Source: Bacillota bacterium (lineage in GTDB: Bacteria > Bacillota > Clostridia > Lachnospirales > Lachnospiraceae). Taken from it: a DNA stretch of 64,000 nt. A program made the translations under genes and the position numbers. Shown here piece by piece: positions 45,699 to 54,906 of the stretch (positions are counted from its first letter, which is position 1; each line of letters opens with the position of its first letter). The stretch spans positions 62,001 through 126,000 of the forward strand of contig JAEZLH010000017.1 in NCBI GenBank assembly GCA_023435895.1, given 5' to 3'. The notes under the pieces were generated by a model. The model was not told the origin of the DNA. It searched no databases and saw only the letters and a list, made by a program, of their open reading frames with translations.

Positions 45699-46331
45699 AT
45701 GAGTATGATAATAAGCTATATCGGCGATATGATTTATTATATTTTAGCCGCATTACCAATATATATAATAATACGATATCTTATGGTAAAGAAGAAAAAA
45801 ATAACAACTACACTGGTTAAAGAAACTATATTAGGTCTTTTTGTACTTTACCTTGTAGGTCTGCTATCTCAAACGTTAATTCCAATGTGGAACGCTGGAA
45901 TAAATAATGGACAATTTTACTTCGACATTTACATATATAAGCCTGCACCCATTAACATCATTCCATTTCATACGTTATATCAGTACTTATATACAAATAA
46001 CACGGCTGTTGACGGTTGGAAAACGGCGGGAACTCTTAATATTTGGGCGAACCTTCTGCTATTTTCACCCTTGGGAGTATTTCTACCACTTTTATTCAAG
46101 AAAAGATCTTCACTATTACATGTTCTTGGAATTGGATTGATAATATCTTTTGGTATTGAGTTCATTCAGTTCTTTATTGGGAGACGAGCTGATATTGACG
46201 ATATTATATTAAATTTAATCGGTATCTTTATTGGATTTATCACTTATCTTTTATGTCGTTTCATAATATGTAGCTACAGAAAAAGAGCTACCGCTAAAAC
46301 AGCTATGACTAAAAAAGAAGAATTTTTATAA
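45699..46331 (+). CDS. VanZ-like membrane protein
   Basis: A 210-residue integral membrane protein with about five helices. The VanZ-like pattern is present: INIIPFHTL (about residue 85), a central LLLFSPLGVFLPLLF (about 122), then ISFGIEFIQFFIGRRADIDD (about 148-168), the most conserved VanZ segment. VanZ gives low-level teicoplanin resistance in enterococci, but most relatives have no proven role. It starts at ATG 45699 behind TCGAGGA. Stands alone; a lipoprotein gene follows after 118 bases. Confidence 0.82.
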   Translation: MSMIISYIGDMIYYILAALPIYIIIRYLMVKKKKITTTLVKETILGLFVLYLVGLLSQTLIPMWNAGINNGQFYFDIYIYKPAPINIIPFHTLYQYLYTNNTAVDGWKTAGTLNIWANLLLFSPLGVFLPLLFKKRSSLLHVLGIGLIISFGIEFIQFFIGRRADIDDIILNLIGIFIGFITYLLCRFIICSYRKRATAKTAMTKKEEFL

Positions 46332-46449
46332 ACCCAAAGTAATGTGTTATAAGCAAGCTTTTGAGCAACAATACCTAATTTACTGCAAGTGAGAACTATT
46401 AATTGGGGGGATTCATTCACATCCCTGCATTCTAGAAAGGAGGCATATT

Positions 46450-46866
46450 TTGAAATTAAAACCGATGGCACTAATCACCATCCTTATTATAATTGTACTT
46501 ACAGGATGTGCTTCTAATAAAAAGTTAACATTGAGCAAAGAATGGTTAGAACATACAGAGCGGATTGAAGGAGTTATATACCCTGACAATACCAAAATAA
46601 TTATGCAAGATCCACAAGATATTCAGAATTTCTTTAATTTAGTTACAAGTTTAAAATATAAAAAAACCATGACCAAGGATGAAGCGGTCAAACAAAGAAT
46701 TTTGCCACCGGGTACAGAATACAATTTTGTACTTACGAATAGTGATGATAAATTATACATAAGTTATGGCGTAAAAGATAGAGCGTTAGGATTAGGTGAT
46801 AAAGTGTATATTTTACAAGATGAGATATCAAAAAAGATTGAAGAAGTGATTAGTCGAATAAAATAA
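46450..46866 (+). CDS. Hypothetical lipoprotein
   Basis: A 138-residue secreted lipoprotein with TTG start at 46450, preceded by AAAGGAGG at the right distance. The signal has KLKP, a hydrophobic core and the lipobox VLTGCAS (Cys at about residue 20). The mature part of about 118 residues has a Lys/Glu-rich pattern with no known motif. It ends before a strong terminator. Confidence 0.65.
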   Translation: MKLKPMALITILIIIVLTGCASNKKLTLSKEWLEHTERIEGVIYPDNTKIIMQDPQDIQNFFNLVTSLKYKKTMTKDEAVKQRILPPGTEYNFVLTNSDDKLYISYGVKDRALGLGDKVYILQDEISKKIEEVISRIK

Positions 46867-46933
46867 AGGCTCCACCCATATTACAATTGTGATTATTGTA
46901 AAGATAGTCGAACTAAATAAGAGTACACATTTT

Positions 46934-46974
46934 AGGACACTCTTCTAAAGAATTTTAGAAAAGTGTCCTTTTTT
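46934..46974 (+). terminator. Intrinsic terminator after the lipoprotein gene
   Basis: AGGACACTCTTCTAAA (46934-46949) pairs with TTTAGAAAAGTGTCCT (46954-46969), 16 bases with one mismatch, followed by TTTTT. It lies 67 bases after the stop codon. Confidence 0.9.
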
Positions 46975-47067
46975 GCATTATTTAGAAAAGAATTAAGATC
47001 TTCAATAAAACAGTATATGCATCAACTCACTCGCTTAAAAAACATAATTGCAAAATTATCCGTTATC

Positions 47068-47736
47068 CTATTCCCCATCAATAGAAATTATCCCATCCTT
47101 CATTCTGTACCTAACATCTGCAGCTTTGGCTACATCGAGATCATGGGTTACAACGATGACACAATAACCGTCCTCATGCGCGAGTTTACTGAGCAATGCC
47201 ATTATATTCTCGGTATTTGCAACATCCAAATTCCCTGTAGGTTCGTCAGCAAGCAGAATTTTAGCTCCTGACGCCAAGCTTCTGGCAATAGCGACGCGCT
47301 GCTGTTCTCCTCCTGACAAGTTCGAAGGAAAGCGCTTCATTTTATCTAGCGTAATGCCTACGCTAAGAAGTAGCTGTTCCGCTCTCGGTTTTGCATCCCT
47401 AGGATGTATCCCGCACAGCTCCATGGGATAACAGACATTTTCAATAACCGTAAAGAGTGGCAGCAGTTGAAATGACTGAAATATCATCGAAATCATCTGG
47501 CTACGGTAACGGTCAAGATTTATTTCTTTCAGGTTGGTTTCACTAATGAATACATCACCTTCGCTAGGATGGTCAAGCCCCGCCAACATGGAAAGAAGGG
47601 TTGATTTTCCTGAGCCACTTGGTCCCACTATGGTATAGAGCTTTCCCGTTTCAAAACTACAACTTACCTGATTAACCACTGGCGTATCAGAGTTTCGGTA
47701 TCGGTACGTTACTTTTTCCAGAGTTAGATTAGACAT
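47068..47736 (-). CDS. ABC transporter ATPase, MacB/LolD type
   Basis: A 222-residue ATPase that powers the large permease encoded just upstream (12-base gap). Walker A GPSGSGKSTLLSML (about residue 38), Q-loop around IFQSFQLLPLF (about 86), signature LSGGEQQRVAIARSL (about 139), Walker B ILLADEPTGNLD (about 158), and switch His in VVTHDLDVA (about 197). The sequence PTGNLD after Walker B is typical of the MacB/LolD/FtsE family, which handle peptides, antibiotics or lipoproteins rather than small nutrients. RBS GGGGGAA upstream of ATG 47736. Confidence 0.93.
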   Translation of the reverse strand: MSNLTLEKVTYRYRNSDTPVVNQVSCSFETGKLYTIVGPSGSGKSTLLSMLAGLDHPSEGDVFISETNLKEINLDRYRSQMISMIFQSFQLLPLFTVIENVCYPMELCGIHPRDAKPRAEQLLLSVGITLDKMKRFPSNLSGGEQQRVAIARSLASGAKILLADEPTGNLDVANTENIMALLSKLAHEDGYCVIVVTHDLDVAKAADVRYRMKDGIISIDGE

Positions 47737-47748
47737 AATTGGTTCCCC

Positions 47749-50700
47749 CTATTCTTTTGATTGAAGTAAATCTAATACCTTCCGGTTCGATGTAATAATT
47801 CCGCTAATTAAGCTGCCTGTAAAGCATCCTGCAAAGAACATAACAGCGACAAGATACAATTCCTCCAATATTTCACTTATCGCGGATGGACCATTGTAGA
47901 GCAAAAGTCCGAGTGCTCCTAGTATAAGCCCGAATATACAATAAATTATCTGTTCTAATATTAAAATTACGCAGGTCTTTCGTCTCGTAGTACCAAGTAC
48001 CCTCAAGATAGCCACCTCTTTTGAAGTATGTAATATGATTAACCCGCAAACAAGACCTTCTATTAACACCGCCACCGCTAAAACTACCGGCAAAAGTTTT
48101 TCAAAAAGGGAAAGCGTTTTTAATAGATTGTCTATTTTACTTGTATCCATTATAAAAGAAAGACTACTTGACGAGTGTTCCTTTGTATTTATCCCAAACA
48201 TCTCTTCAACACTTCTTCGGAATTCATTTATTCGTAAATTATCTATGATCTTGAATTCAGCAAGGTCAGGAGCTGCTCCTTCACCGAATATTTGAGCTGC
48301 ATCAAGTGTTCCCGGTGAAAAAACCGTATTTTCGTATTTGTCTGATTGAGTTGTAAAAGTCCCAACGATCGTATAATTCAGTCCCTGACGTAATAGCTCC
48401 TTTTGTAGTTCATCATTAATTTGCTCAAGTATTTTATCATCAGTTAAAGCAGTATCGGGGTGTTCACTTTTATACTTATTTATATAATCCTGCTGAAGAT
48501 CCTTCAAAGTTTGGGTGATAGTAACATGAACCTTATCTCCAAGCTTTAGTCCGTTTGCTTTCAATAGATTATCACTTATAACGCACACTTCACCATATTT
48601 TTTCATGCAGGCTTCATCATATCCATCGCCATAAGTTATGTTTATATTTTTGTCTGTATAAGCAGCTATATTATTTGTTACAACCCAGTCAGTTTTAGAA
48701 TAATTGAAGTCGGCATCTTTTTTATATTCGTAATATGGATTTGTCACATATCCTGTATCCATAAGTCGGGTTATATTAGAAAATGAAAATCCATTAATAA
48801 ATTTCGCCTTTATCTCTGTACTTTTACATAAAGTAATATATGACTGACGCATCGCATCAAATTGCCCGACCGCTCCAAATAATAAAGTTATCAGTAATAT
48901 TGATAAAATCGATTTTCCAACCGTTCTACGTATATGCTTTGCTATGTAACGTAATACAAACCTGAAATGCCTATTATTGCTTGTCTTAAGCTTGGCATCC
49001 GTTTCTTTTACTTTAGTAGTATTTAAAATCTTGGTAAGAATTGTATAATCGATAGGAGCATTCGCAACGGCATCGTCATTATTAACCTTAATAACCTTTC
49101 CGCTTTGCACCGGATTTTCGCTTTGCACTGTCTTTCCACTTTGCAACGGCTTTTCGCTTTGCACTGTCTTTCCACTTTGCACCGGCGTTCCACTTTGCAT
49201 CGGCTTTTCTCTTTGTACCGGCTTTTTACTTTGCATCGACTTTCCGCTTTGTACCCGCTTTTTGTTAGGAACCTTTTTGCTCTGATTATCCTGTAGAAGC
49301 ATAAGTGGAGGGATGGTGCTTATTCTCCATATTCGATATAATGCGATGATTAGCACAAGGAATATCTCACCCAGTATACATAATACAGCTACATTGATTG
49401 GTATTGAATTGTCAACCGTATGATCCTTTATTTGTGAAAAGGTACTACTTTTCGAAATAGTATTAGTGGTATAAATCCATGCTATGCAGCTACCTGTGAG
49501 TATAGCCGTTATACTTAAAATCATGAACGGTAGGATGAGCGCCTTAACCGATTCTTTTCTGGAGGTTCCTAGCGCGCGGAGTATTGCATACTCTTTTTTC
49601 TTCCTTCCGATAAAAAGATATACGATAAGCACCGTTGACGCAATTACTGCTACAGATAATGCAATAATAGCAATCAATGATAATTTTATTGACATTTTGT
49701 ATTTGTCAACAATATCAGGCCAGCCACCGTCATTAAATATTATCTTTAGTCCCATTTTCTTTAACGTGGGAGTTCCATTATTAATTATTTTTAGAAAAGA
49801 GGGTATATCCCATGCATTATCCACCATAAAACTGACTTCACTTGGTGAAAACTTATGCTTGGTTAGCTCACTATCACCTAGTGGAAGCAGTGATTTAGGA
49901 ACAAAAACCGTATTGATGGAGTAGCTCCAGTTGGGTTTACTTAACTGCTGTGCGATACCATCGGTGTCTATATAGATACCGACGATTTCAAACTCTTCTT
50001 CCTTCTCCGACCGTGAATACCTTTCACGTGTACCTGCGACCGCCCCGAGTCCTTTATACTGTGCGAACAGCTCCGTACCAAGCTTTAAGGTTATTTTATC
50101 ACCCAGACCCAGCTGGTTGGCGGAAGCAAAATCGCTGCTAACTACGCAGACTCTGGCTCCATTATCGCTGTCTTCTTTCGTAAGTTCACGTCCATCTTTT
50201 ATTGCCATACTCCCTTCTGCAAAACGCATAATGGCGGACATATTATCCGTGTAAACAACGTCAAACGTATGCAGGTCGGAGTTGGTCAGTTCTATTAATT
50301 CTTTCAGCGGTGCAAACTTCTTTGTCTCAAGATAGTTATCGGGTTGACCTTCAACCGGTTGAATCGCTTCACACCACAGGTCTGTCAAAATATCACTAAG
50401 ATATAAGGATATTGTGTCAGACAACGGATCATAGCGACCAACAAATACATATCGACCTCCTAACGCAAGTTTTTTAATATATTCCGAATCATACTTAAAG
50501 CTATCATCATAGAACGCAATACATCCACTATTTGAACCGACGCCAACCAAAGTGTCTTGCTCAATTTTATTGGCGCAGGCTTCAATTGATATTTTTTTAT
50601 TTTTAATAGAAGCTGGAAGAGTTCCTGCCAGTACAGTGCATCCATCAAGAATTAAATTATTATAATCAAAACCGTTAATTTTTACCCCATAGTTAACTTC

Positions 50701-51150
50701 AGATAATGTACCCTCAATAATGAAGCGTGATGTATAGTTATAGTAATCCGCTCCTTCATCCATTCTATAATACTTGTCGGAAACACCGGGTGTCATATAA
50801 CGAGTACTTAACGATGAAACATAGGGGAGTTCTGATAATGAACTGATCTGTTCTTGTGATAATGGCTGATAAGAAAATTTCTGGGATAAAGAACCATAAC
50901 GGCTTCCTGATAGGCGAGAATCCTGGTATATTGTGTATGGGCTTGAAGGAAGTGTCTCGGGAGCCGGTGAAATCTCCGCAGTACCTATGCCACGGTATTC
51001 TTTCGTGAGATTTTTGATTTCTTTGTTTGTAACAGAATACTCACTTACTCGAGAAAAGAACACAAAGGTTACAGCAGATAGCAATAAAAAGGTGAGGAAT
51101 GTTTTGAAAGGCGTTCGAAAAAGTGTTTTCATTAACTGTAATGATCTCAT
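47749..51150 (-). CDS. FtsX/MacB-type ABC permease with internal 18-bp repeat tract
   Basis: A 1133-residue membrane protein of the large FtsX-domain class: an N-terminal helix (about 14-30), a big extracellular domain (about 31-490), a block of three helices (about 497-610), a hydrophilic linker, a second N-terminal helix (about 745-765), another extracellular domain and three more helices near the C-terminus. Two FtsX modules in one chain suggest it works as a single permease with the ATPase downstream. The linker at about 630-683 is a run of six-residue units such as VQSGKT and VQSEKP encoded by nine 18-bp repeats. Substrate unknown; antimicrobial peptide export or sensing is common for this type. 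Confidence 0.88.
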   Translation of the reverse strand: MRSLQLMKTLFRTPFKTFLTFLLLSAVTFVFFSRVSEYSVTNKEIKNLTKEYRGIGTAEISPAPETLPSSPYTIYQDSRLSGSRYGSLSQKFSYQPLSQEQISSLSELPYVSSLSTRYMTPGVSDKYYRMDEGADYYNYTSRFIIEGTLSEVNYGVKINGFDYNNLILDGCTVLAGTLPASIKNKKISIEACANKIEQDTLVGVGSNSGCIAFYDDSFKYDSEYIKKLALGGRYVFVGRYDPLSDTISLYLSDILTDLWCEAIQPVEGQPDNYLETKKFAPLKELIELTNSDLHTFDVVYTDNMSAIMRFAEGSMAIKDGRELTKEDSDNGARVCVVSSDFASANQLGLGDKITLKLGTELFAQYKGLGAVAGTRERYSRSEKEEEFEIVGIYIDTDGIAQQLSKPNWSYSINTVFVPKSLLPLGDSELTKHKFSPSEVSFMVDNAWDIPSFLKIINNGTPTLKKMGLKIIFNDGGWPDIVDKYKMSIKLSLIAIIALSVAVIASTVLIVYLFIGRKKKEYAILRALGTSRKESVKALILPFMILSITAILTGSCIAWIYTTNTISKSSTFSQIKDHTVDNSIPINVAVLCILGEIFLVLIIALYRIWRISTIPPLMLLQDNQSKKVPNKKRVQSGKSMQSKKPVQREKPMQSGTPVQSGKTVQSEKPLQSGKTVQSENPVQSGKVIKVNNDDAVANAPIDYTILTKILNTTKVKETDAKLKTSNNRHFRFVLRYIAKHIRRTVGKSILSILLITLLFGAVGQFDAMRQSYITLCKSTEIKAKFINGFSFSNITRLMDTGYVTNPYYEYKKDADFNYSKTDWVVTNNIAAYTDKNINITYGDGYDEACMKKYGEVCVISDNLLKANGLKLGDKVHVTITQTLKDLQQDYINKYKSEHPDTALTDDKILEQINDELQKELLRQGLNYTIVGTFTTQSDKYENTVFSPGTLDAAQIFGEGAAPDLAEFKIIDNLRINEFRRSVEEMFGINTKEHSSSSLSFIMDTSKIDNLLKTLSLFEKLLPVVLAVAVLIEGLVCGLIILHTSKEVAILRVLGTTRRKTCVILILEQIIYCIFGLILGALGLLLYNGPSAISEILEELYLVAVMFFAGCFTGSLISGIITSNRKVLDLLQSKE
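49103..49264 (-). repeat. Nine tandem 18-bp repeats inside the permease gene
   Basis: CTTTG (plus strand) recurs at 49103, 49121, 49139, 49157, 49175, 49193, 49211, 49229 and 49247, exactly 18 bases apart, with units such as CTTTGCACCGGCGTTCCA differing at a few positions. On the coding strand each unit adds six residues of the VQSGKT type. A length-variable Lys/Gln/Ser linker results, always in frame. Confidence 0.95.
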
Positions 51151-51504
51151 GATATACTCTCCATCCTAATGTTTAAAGTATATGTATCTTATTTATTGAC
51201 AGCTATTTACCTCTGTGATAATAGTACGTGTGCATATACAACTACGCTAAATGCATCCTAAACGCTTTGCTGCATGCAATTACCCAATTATCCCTAAATT
51301 ACAACAATTATACATTTGTTTAGATAATGGTGTCAATCGGTATATGTTTTTACTAATATTCTCTGTATAAAATCTATTGACGGTATCTCATACAATCTCT
51401 CAAATGACTATTGAAATAATATAAATCAACTTTATAAGCCATAACATACAATAGGTTATTTTATACAAATAAGAGAATTATTGTACTATATTGTAAATAT
51501 TTAC

Positions 51505-51533
51505 TTGACAAGGCATTTGATATTATATAGAAT
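51505..51533 (+). promoter_or_regulatory. Promoter of the RiPP cluster
   Basis: TTGACA (51505-51510), 17-base spacer, TAGAAT (51528-51533), about 40 bases before the acyl-carrier-like gene. The remaining 350 bases back to the divergent permease gene are AT-rich, with no other feature I can name. Confidence 0.75.
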
Positions 51534-51573
51534 TTGATAAGAATATTAAGGGGGAAGGAACATAGGTAAAAGA

Positions 51574-51852
51574 ATGGAAAGGGATAAGGATAACAGACAA
51601 AAAATCATTGATAAAATAATTCATATCATGGTTCAGAAGCTAAAAGTTAATCAAAATTTACTTATCGTAGAAAACTATGATAAGCCTTTGACGGGAACGG
51701 TGTTTAATATTAGTGGGTTGATGATGACCTATTTATTCTTTGAAATTGAGAAGAGCTTTGGTATTAGAATTGATACCGCCAAGATACTCAATTATGAATT
51801 TAATACGATCAATGATATTACAGAATTGATTATGGTTGGGATATATGATTAG
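51574..51852 (+). CDS. Acyl-carrier-related protein of the peptide maturation system
   Basis: A 92-residue protein with the helical pattern of acyl carrier proteins: KIIDKIIHIMVQKL (about residues 11-24), then FEIEKSFGIRIDTAKIL (about 51-67) and INDITELI at the end. The usual phosphopantetheine Ser in a DSL motif is not seen; the equivalent stretch reads NISGLMM, whose Ser may or may not serve. Clostridial CLI_3235-type bacteriocin loci carry just such an ACP-related protein (my recollection of the family model). It is the first gene of the cluster. The ribosome site GGGGGAAGGAA sits rather far from the ATG. Confidence 0.7.
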   Translation: MERDKDNRQKIIDKIIHIMVQKLKVNQNLLIVENYDKPLTGTVFNISGLMMTYLFFEIEKSFGIRIDTAKILNYEFNTINDITELIMVGIYD

Positions 51853-51907
51853 AACTTGTCATACATAGTGATGTACAAAAAACTGCACAGAAATGGAGCG
51901 GATAAAA

Positions 51908-53326
51908 ATGGATGAAAAAATACCGTTTATACATTTGATGGAATCACCAAACGGAAAATATTTTTATGACGTAAACACGAATGAGATTGTCCCTATTAGT
52001 AAAGCAGCTTATGTCGTTCTAGGTAAGATTATGAACAAGCAAACTGTAACTATAAGTGATGATGTAAAACAGGAAATCGTCGAATTGGAATCCCAAGGCT
52101 ATTTGTCAGATCGCAAAGTAACAACAATAAAGCACTGGGCTTCTGAATTTTTAGAACCAATTATGACAAGAAAATTGTCTAAGATTACGTTGCAGCTTAC
52201 TCAAAATTGTAACCTGCGTTGTGCTTATTGTGCTTATACCAGCTCTGAAGGTGGGATACAAAGAGCACATTCTACGAAGCGAATGTCATTTGAGACCGCC
52301 AAAAAAGGGGTTGATTTCCTGTTGGAACATTCCATAGACAGTGAACGGATTAATATCGCTTTCTATGGTGGTGAACCTCTATTAGAATTTAACCTACTTA
52401 AAGACATCGTTGCTTATGTGGAAGAAAATGCCGTAGGTAGAGATTTCAGTTTTAGCATAACAACAAACTGTACAATGGTTACAGAAGAGATAATTACATA
52501 CTTTATCGAACATAATATCATAATGTCAGTCAGCTTGGATGGACCCAAGGGAGTTCATGATGATAACAGGCGTTTCGCAAACAGTGGAGCAGGGAGTTTT
52601 GATAAGGTAATAGCAACATTGAAAGGAATATATGACAAACATCCTGATTATTTTGAAAAGATGCTGACTAGCATGGTAATAGATTCGAAAAACAGCTTCG
52701 ACTATATTAACTCTGTTTTTTCGGATTATGAATTTTTAAAAAAGATGATTCTTTTGCCAACTCTTATAGATGATACATATTCAGAGGAAAAGGCTATATA
52801 TTCAGAGGATTTTTCAAAGGAATATGAATACAAATATTTTTTGGGGTTCTTAAACCGATTTGAACGTTTAGATGAAAATCATATTTCTCCCATAATAACA
52901 AGGAATATTTCTGTTTTTGAGGATAAGAAGGACAAATTCGAACCTTTGATACATTTGTATGAACAAGCGTCGCCCGGTGGACCATGCATTGCAGGACAAT
53001 TAAGGTTGTTTATGGACGTAAACGGTAACTTTTTCCCTTGTGAAAGAGTGAGCGAAACAGCTGAATGTATGAAGATTGGAAACGTTGAAGAGGGCATTGA
53101 CCTTGATAAGGTAGACAAACTAATAAACATTGGAAGGCTAACAGCAGGGAGTTGCCGCAATTGCTGGGCGTTTCTCCAATGCAGTATATGTGCTAAGCAG
53201 GCAGTGGATGAAAATGGGGTTTCAGCAGAGTTTAAATTGAGTCATTGTAATGACGTTAGAAGGAGCTTCGATTTCTTTCTACATTATATGATTTTATCTC
53301 GAGAGATTCAAGAAATCTATAGATAA
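51908..53326 (+). CDS. Radical SAM/SPASM maturase for a Cys-rich peptide (CcpM-type)
   Basis: The 472-residue enzyme uses S-adenosylmethionine radicals to modify the precursor encoded downstream, probably forming thioether crosslinks at Cys. ATG 51908 follows GGAG. The N-terminal 90 residues resemble a RiPP recognition domain (PFIHLMESPNGKYFYDV). The radical SAM core has the cluster motif CNLRCAYC (about 102-109) and GGEPLLE (about 154). The SPASM region has Cys at GGPCIAGQ (about 359), FFPCERV (about 379), SCRNCWAFLQCSICAKQ (about 415-430) and SHC (about 446), enough for two auxiliary clusters. A full set of ligands argues for activity. Confidence 0.92.
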   Translation: MDEKIPFIHLMESPNGKYFYDVNTNEIVPISKAAYVVLGKIMNKQTVTISDDVKQEIVELESQGYLSDRKVTTIKHWASEFLEPIMTRKLSKITLQLTQNCNLRCAYCAYTSSEGGIQRAHSTKRMSFETAKKGVDFLLEHSIDSERINIAFYGGEPLLEFNLLKDIVAYVEENAVGRDFSFSITTNCTMVTEEIITYFIEHNIIMSVSLDGPKGVHDDNRRFANSGAGSFDKVIATLKGIYDKHPDYFEKMLTSMVIDSKNSFDYINSVFSDYEFLKKMILLPTLIDDTYSEEKAIYSEDFSKEYEYKYFLGFLNRFERLDENHISPIITRNISVFEDKKDKFEPLIHLYEQASPGGPCIAGQLRLFMDVNGNFFPCERVSETAECMKIGNVEEGIDLDKVDKLINIGRLTAGSCRNCWAFLQCSICAKQAVDENGVSAEFKLSHCNDVRRSFDFFLHYMILSREIQEIYR

Positions 53327-53341
53327 CAGGGGAGTGTTAGT

Positions 53342-54469
53342 ATGGAAGTTATTAAAGTGAAAGAAGCGGCGATTTATCCATACAATCCGGAACTGGTTGG
53401 TGTTCTACGCTATTTTAATCAGATGAATCATGATATTCGAATTAAGAGGGTGGTCTCACTGCAAGGATTCCGATGTGATGGAAAAGACGCAGGACTTCTT
53501 TTCAATAAGCCAGAGATGGGTATTGCTGTTACAGAGAACATAGAGGAAGCAATAGGTGAATGCGATTGCTTGATTGTTGCGGATGGAACTTATTTGGAGC
53601 GATTGCGTCCGGTTATCATCCAAAATATTCAGTTGACACTTCAAATGGGCAAAGAAGTTATCTGTACGATGAAATTGACAGATGATGAACTGGTATACAT
53701 CAAGGGCATAGAGAATCATACCCACACTCGGTTTTCATACTGTCCAGAGTATTTGACGATGGACGAATTGAAACCAAATAGAACTAAAAAATTATATTCT
53801 CCCCAAGCACCTGTAATCTTTATAAGCGAAGCATTCAGTGGTTTGGATGCATTTGAGATCACATTAGGTCTGACCAGTTATCTCAAACAGGAAGGATATA
53901 GAACTGTCACGATTGCGGAGAAATCTTTGGGTGGATTGCTCAACATAAAATCCACACCTGAGTTTATGTGGGGATGCAAAATGGATGATAACGATAAGGT
54001 TTATGCTTTAAATCAATATATAAAGCAAATAGAACAAAAAGAAAAACCGGACATAATCGTTATTCAGCTTCCAGGAGCAATCATGAAATTTAATGATAAG
54101 TTAACTGAGGGCTTTGGCATTGTTCCGTATTTAATTGCATTGGCTGTTCAGGCGGATTATATGATTTTTTGCTCCAGCTTTGATACGATAGAGCCGATTT
54201 ATTTCGAGAGGCTGAGCGAAAGATTTAAATATCAGATTGGTATAGGTATCGATGCAATCCATGTATCAAATGTAATGGTTGATGCAGCTGCATCTACGGA
54301 AGCTGATAGATTATCTATTATACACATCGAGCAGAACAGAGTAGATAAAGAAGTGGTTAAGCTGATGCAAAAATGGGATATTCCTACATATAATGGCTGT
54401 AAATCAGAAGAATGTAAAAATATATTCATCGGTATTATTGAGTCTTTAAAGGCTGGGAATGTTTCGTAA
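53342..54469 (+). CDS. Peptide maturation system protein, CLI_3235 family type
   Basis: A 375-residue cytoplasmic protein of the kind always found beside the CcpM-type maturase in clostridial clusters. The N-terminal half is an alpha/beta sensor-like fold (GECDCLIVADGTYLERLRP about residue 75). The second half looks like a P-loop NTPase fold (PVIFISEAFSGLDAFEITLG about 155, then TIAEKSLGG about 186) but lacks the Lys of a real Walker A. No catalytic residue can be named. It lies 15 bases after the maturase gene with site GGGGAG. Role unknown; scaffold or chaperone for the precursor is a guess. Confidence 0.75.
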   Translation: MEVIKVKEAAIYPYNPELVGVLRYFNQMNHDIRIKRVVSLQGFRCDGKDAGLLFNKPEMGIAVTENIEEAIGECDCLIVADGTYLERLRPVIIQNIQLTLQMGKEVICTMKLTDDELVYIKGIENHTHTRFSYCPEYLTMDELKPNRTKKLYSPQAPVIFISEAFSGLDAFEITLGLTSYLKQEGYRTVTIAEKSLGGLLNIKSTPEFMWGCKMDDNDKVYALNQYIKQIEQKEKPDIIVIQLPGAIMKFNDKLTEGFGIVPYLIALAVQADYMIFCSSFDTIEPIYFERLSERFKYQIGIGIDAIHVSNVMVDAAASTEADRLSIIHIEQNRVDKEVVKLMQKWDIPTYNGCKSEECKNIFIGIIESLKAGNVS

Positions 54470-54542
54470 ACTTAGCGCAGAAGTAATGAAATTCAACGAT
54501 GTAATATGGGTAGTAAAAAAATAACTAATTTGGAGGTATTAC

Positions 54543-54725
54543 ATGAATAAATTAAGAAAAAACAAAATAATGGAAGCACGTTCTATTCAAGGATATGCTT
54601 GTAATTGCGGTATTTGCCAATGCTCTGGTTGCGTTTGTAGTGGTCCGGATTCAGTATTGTATTCTAAGAATAACGGAATAGGTTCTAATAGTATCAGTTC
54701 TATTCATGACTTGGCACATGTGTAA
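54543..54725 (+). CDS. Cys-rich RiPP precursor, CLI_3235-type
   Basis: A 60-residue peptide with a strong ribosome site (TTGGAGG). The leader is basic (NKLRKNKIMEARSIQG). The core holds six Cys in a regular pattern, CNCGICQCSGCVC, that is three CxC pairs separated by two residues. The tail is Ser/Asn-rich (SKNNGIGSNSISSIHDLAHV). Such regular Cys are the substrates of SPASM radical enzymes (ranthipeptide- or sactipeptide-like thioethers). It lies between maturation genes and the exporter. Product activity is unknown: bacteriocin or signalling peptide. Confidence 0.88.
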   Translation: MNKLRKNKIMEARSIQGYACNCGICQCSGCVCSGPDSVLYSKNNGIGSNSISSIHDLAHV

Positions 54726-54831
54726 AGGATTTTTGATAACAAATTGTAATATATGTAAGAATGCTTTTGCATAGATATTTTTTGATTGCAGTAGAATGAA
54801 ACAGAATTACATCGATGAATTTTTTACATAA

Positions 54832-54859
54832 TGGTCCTGTCATTATTATGATGGGACTA
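54832..54859 (+). terminator. Hairpin after the precursor gene (partial terminator)
   Basis: TGGTCCTGTCAT (54832-54843) pairs with ATGATGGGACTA (54848-54859) with three wobble pairs and a 4-base loop, followed by a short T/A run. In RiPP operons such a hairpin lets the precursor mRNA exceed that of the exporter genes behind it. Confidence 0.6.
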
Positions 54860-54906
54860 TTTAAATGTTGTAAAATAAAATTGGTTATTTACAGAGGGTG
54901 ATATGA

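Noticed and set aside
49103..49264. CRISPR-like regular repeats
   Set aside because: Units are contiguous without spacers, 18 bases long and in frame inside a gene.
49105..49296. 63-codon plus-strand frame rich in His-Arg-Leu
   Set aside because: It is only the antisense reading of the 18-bp repeats in the permease gene.
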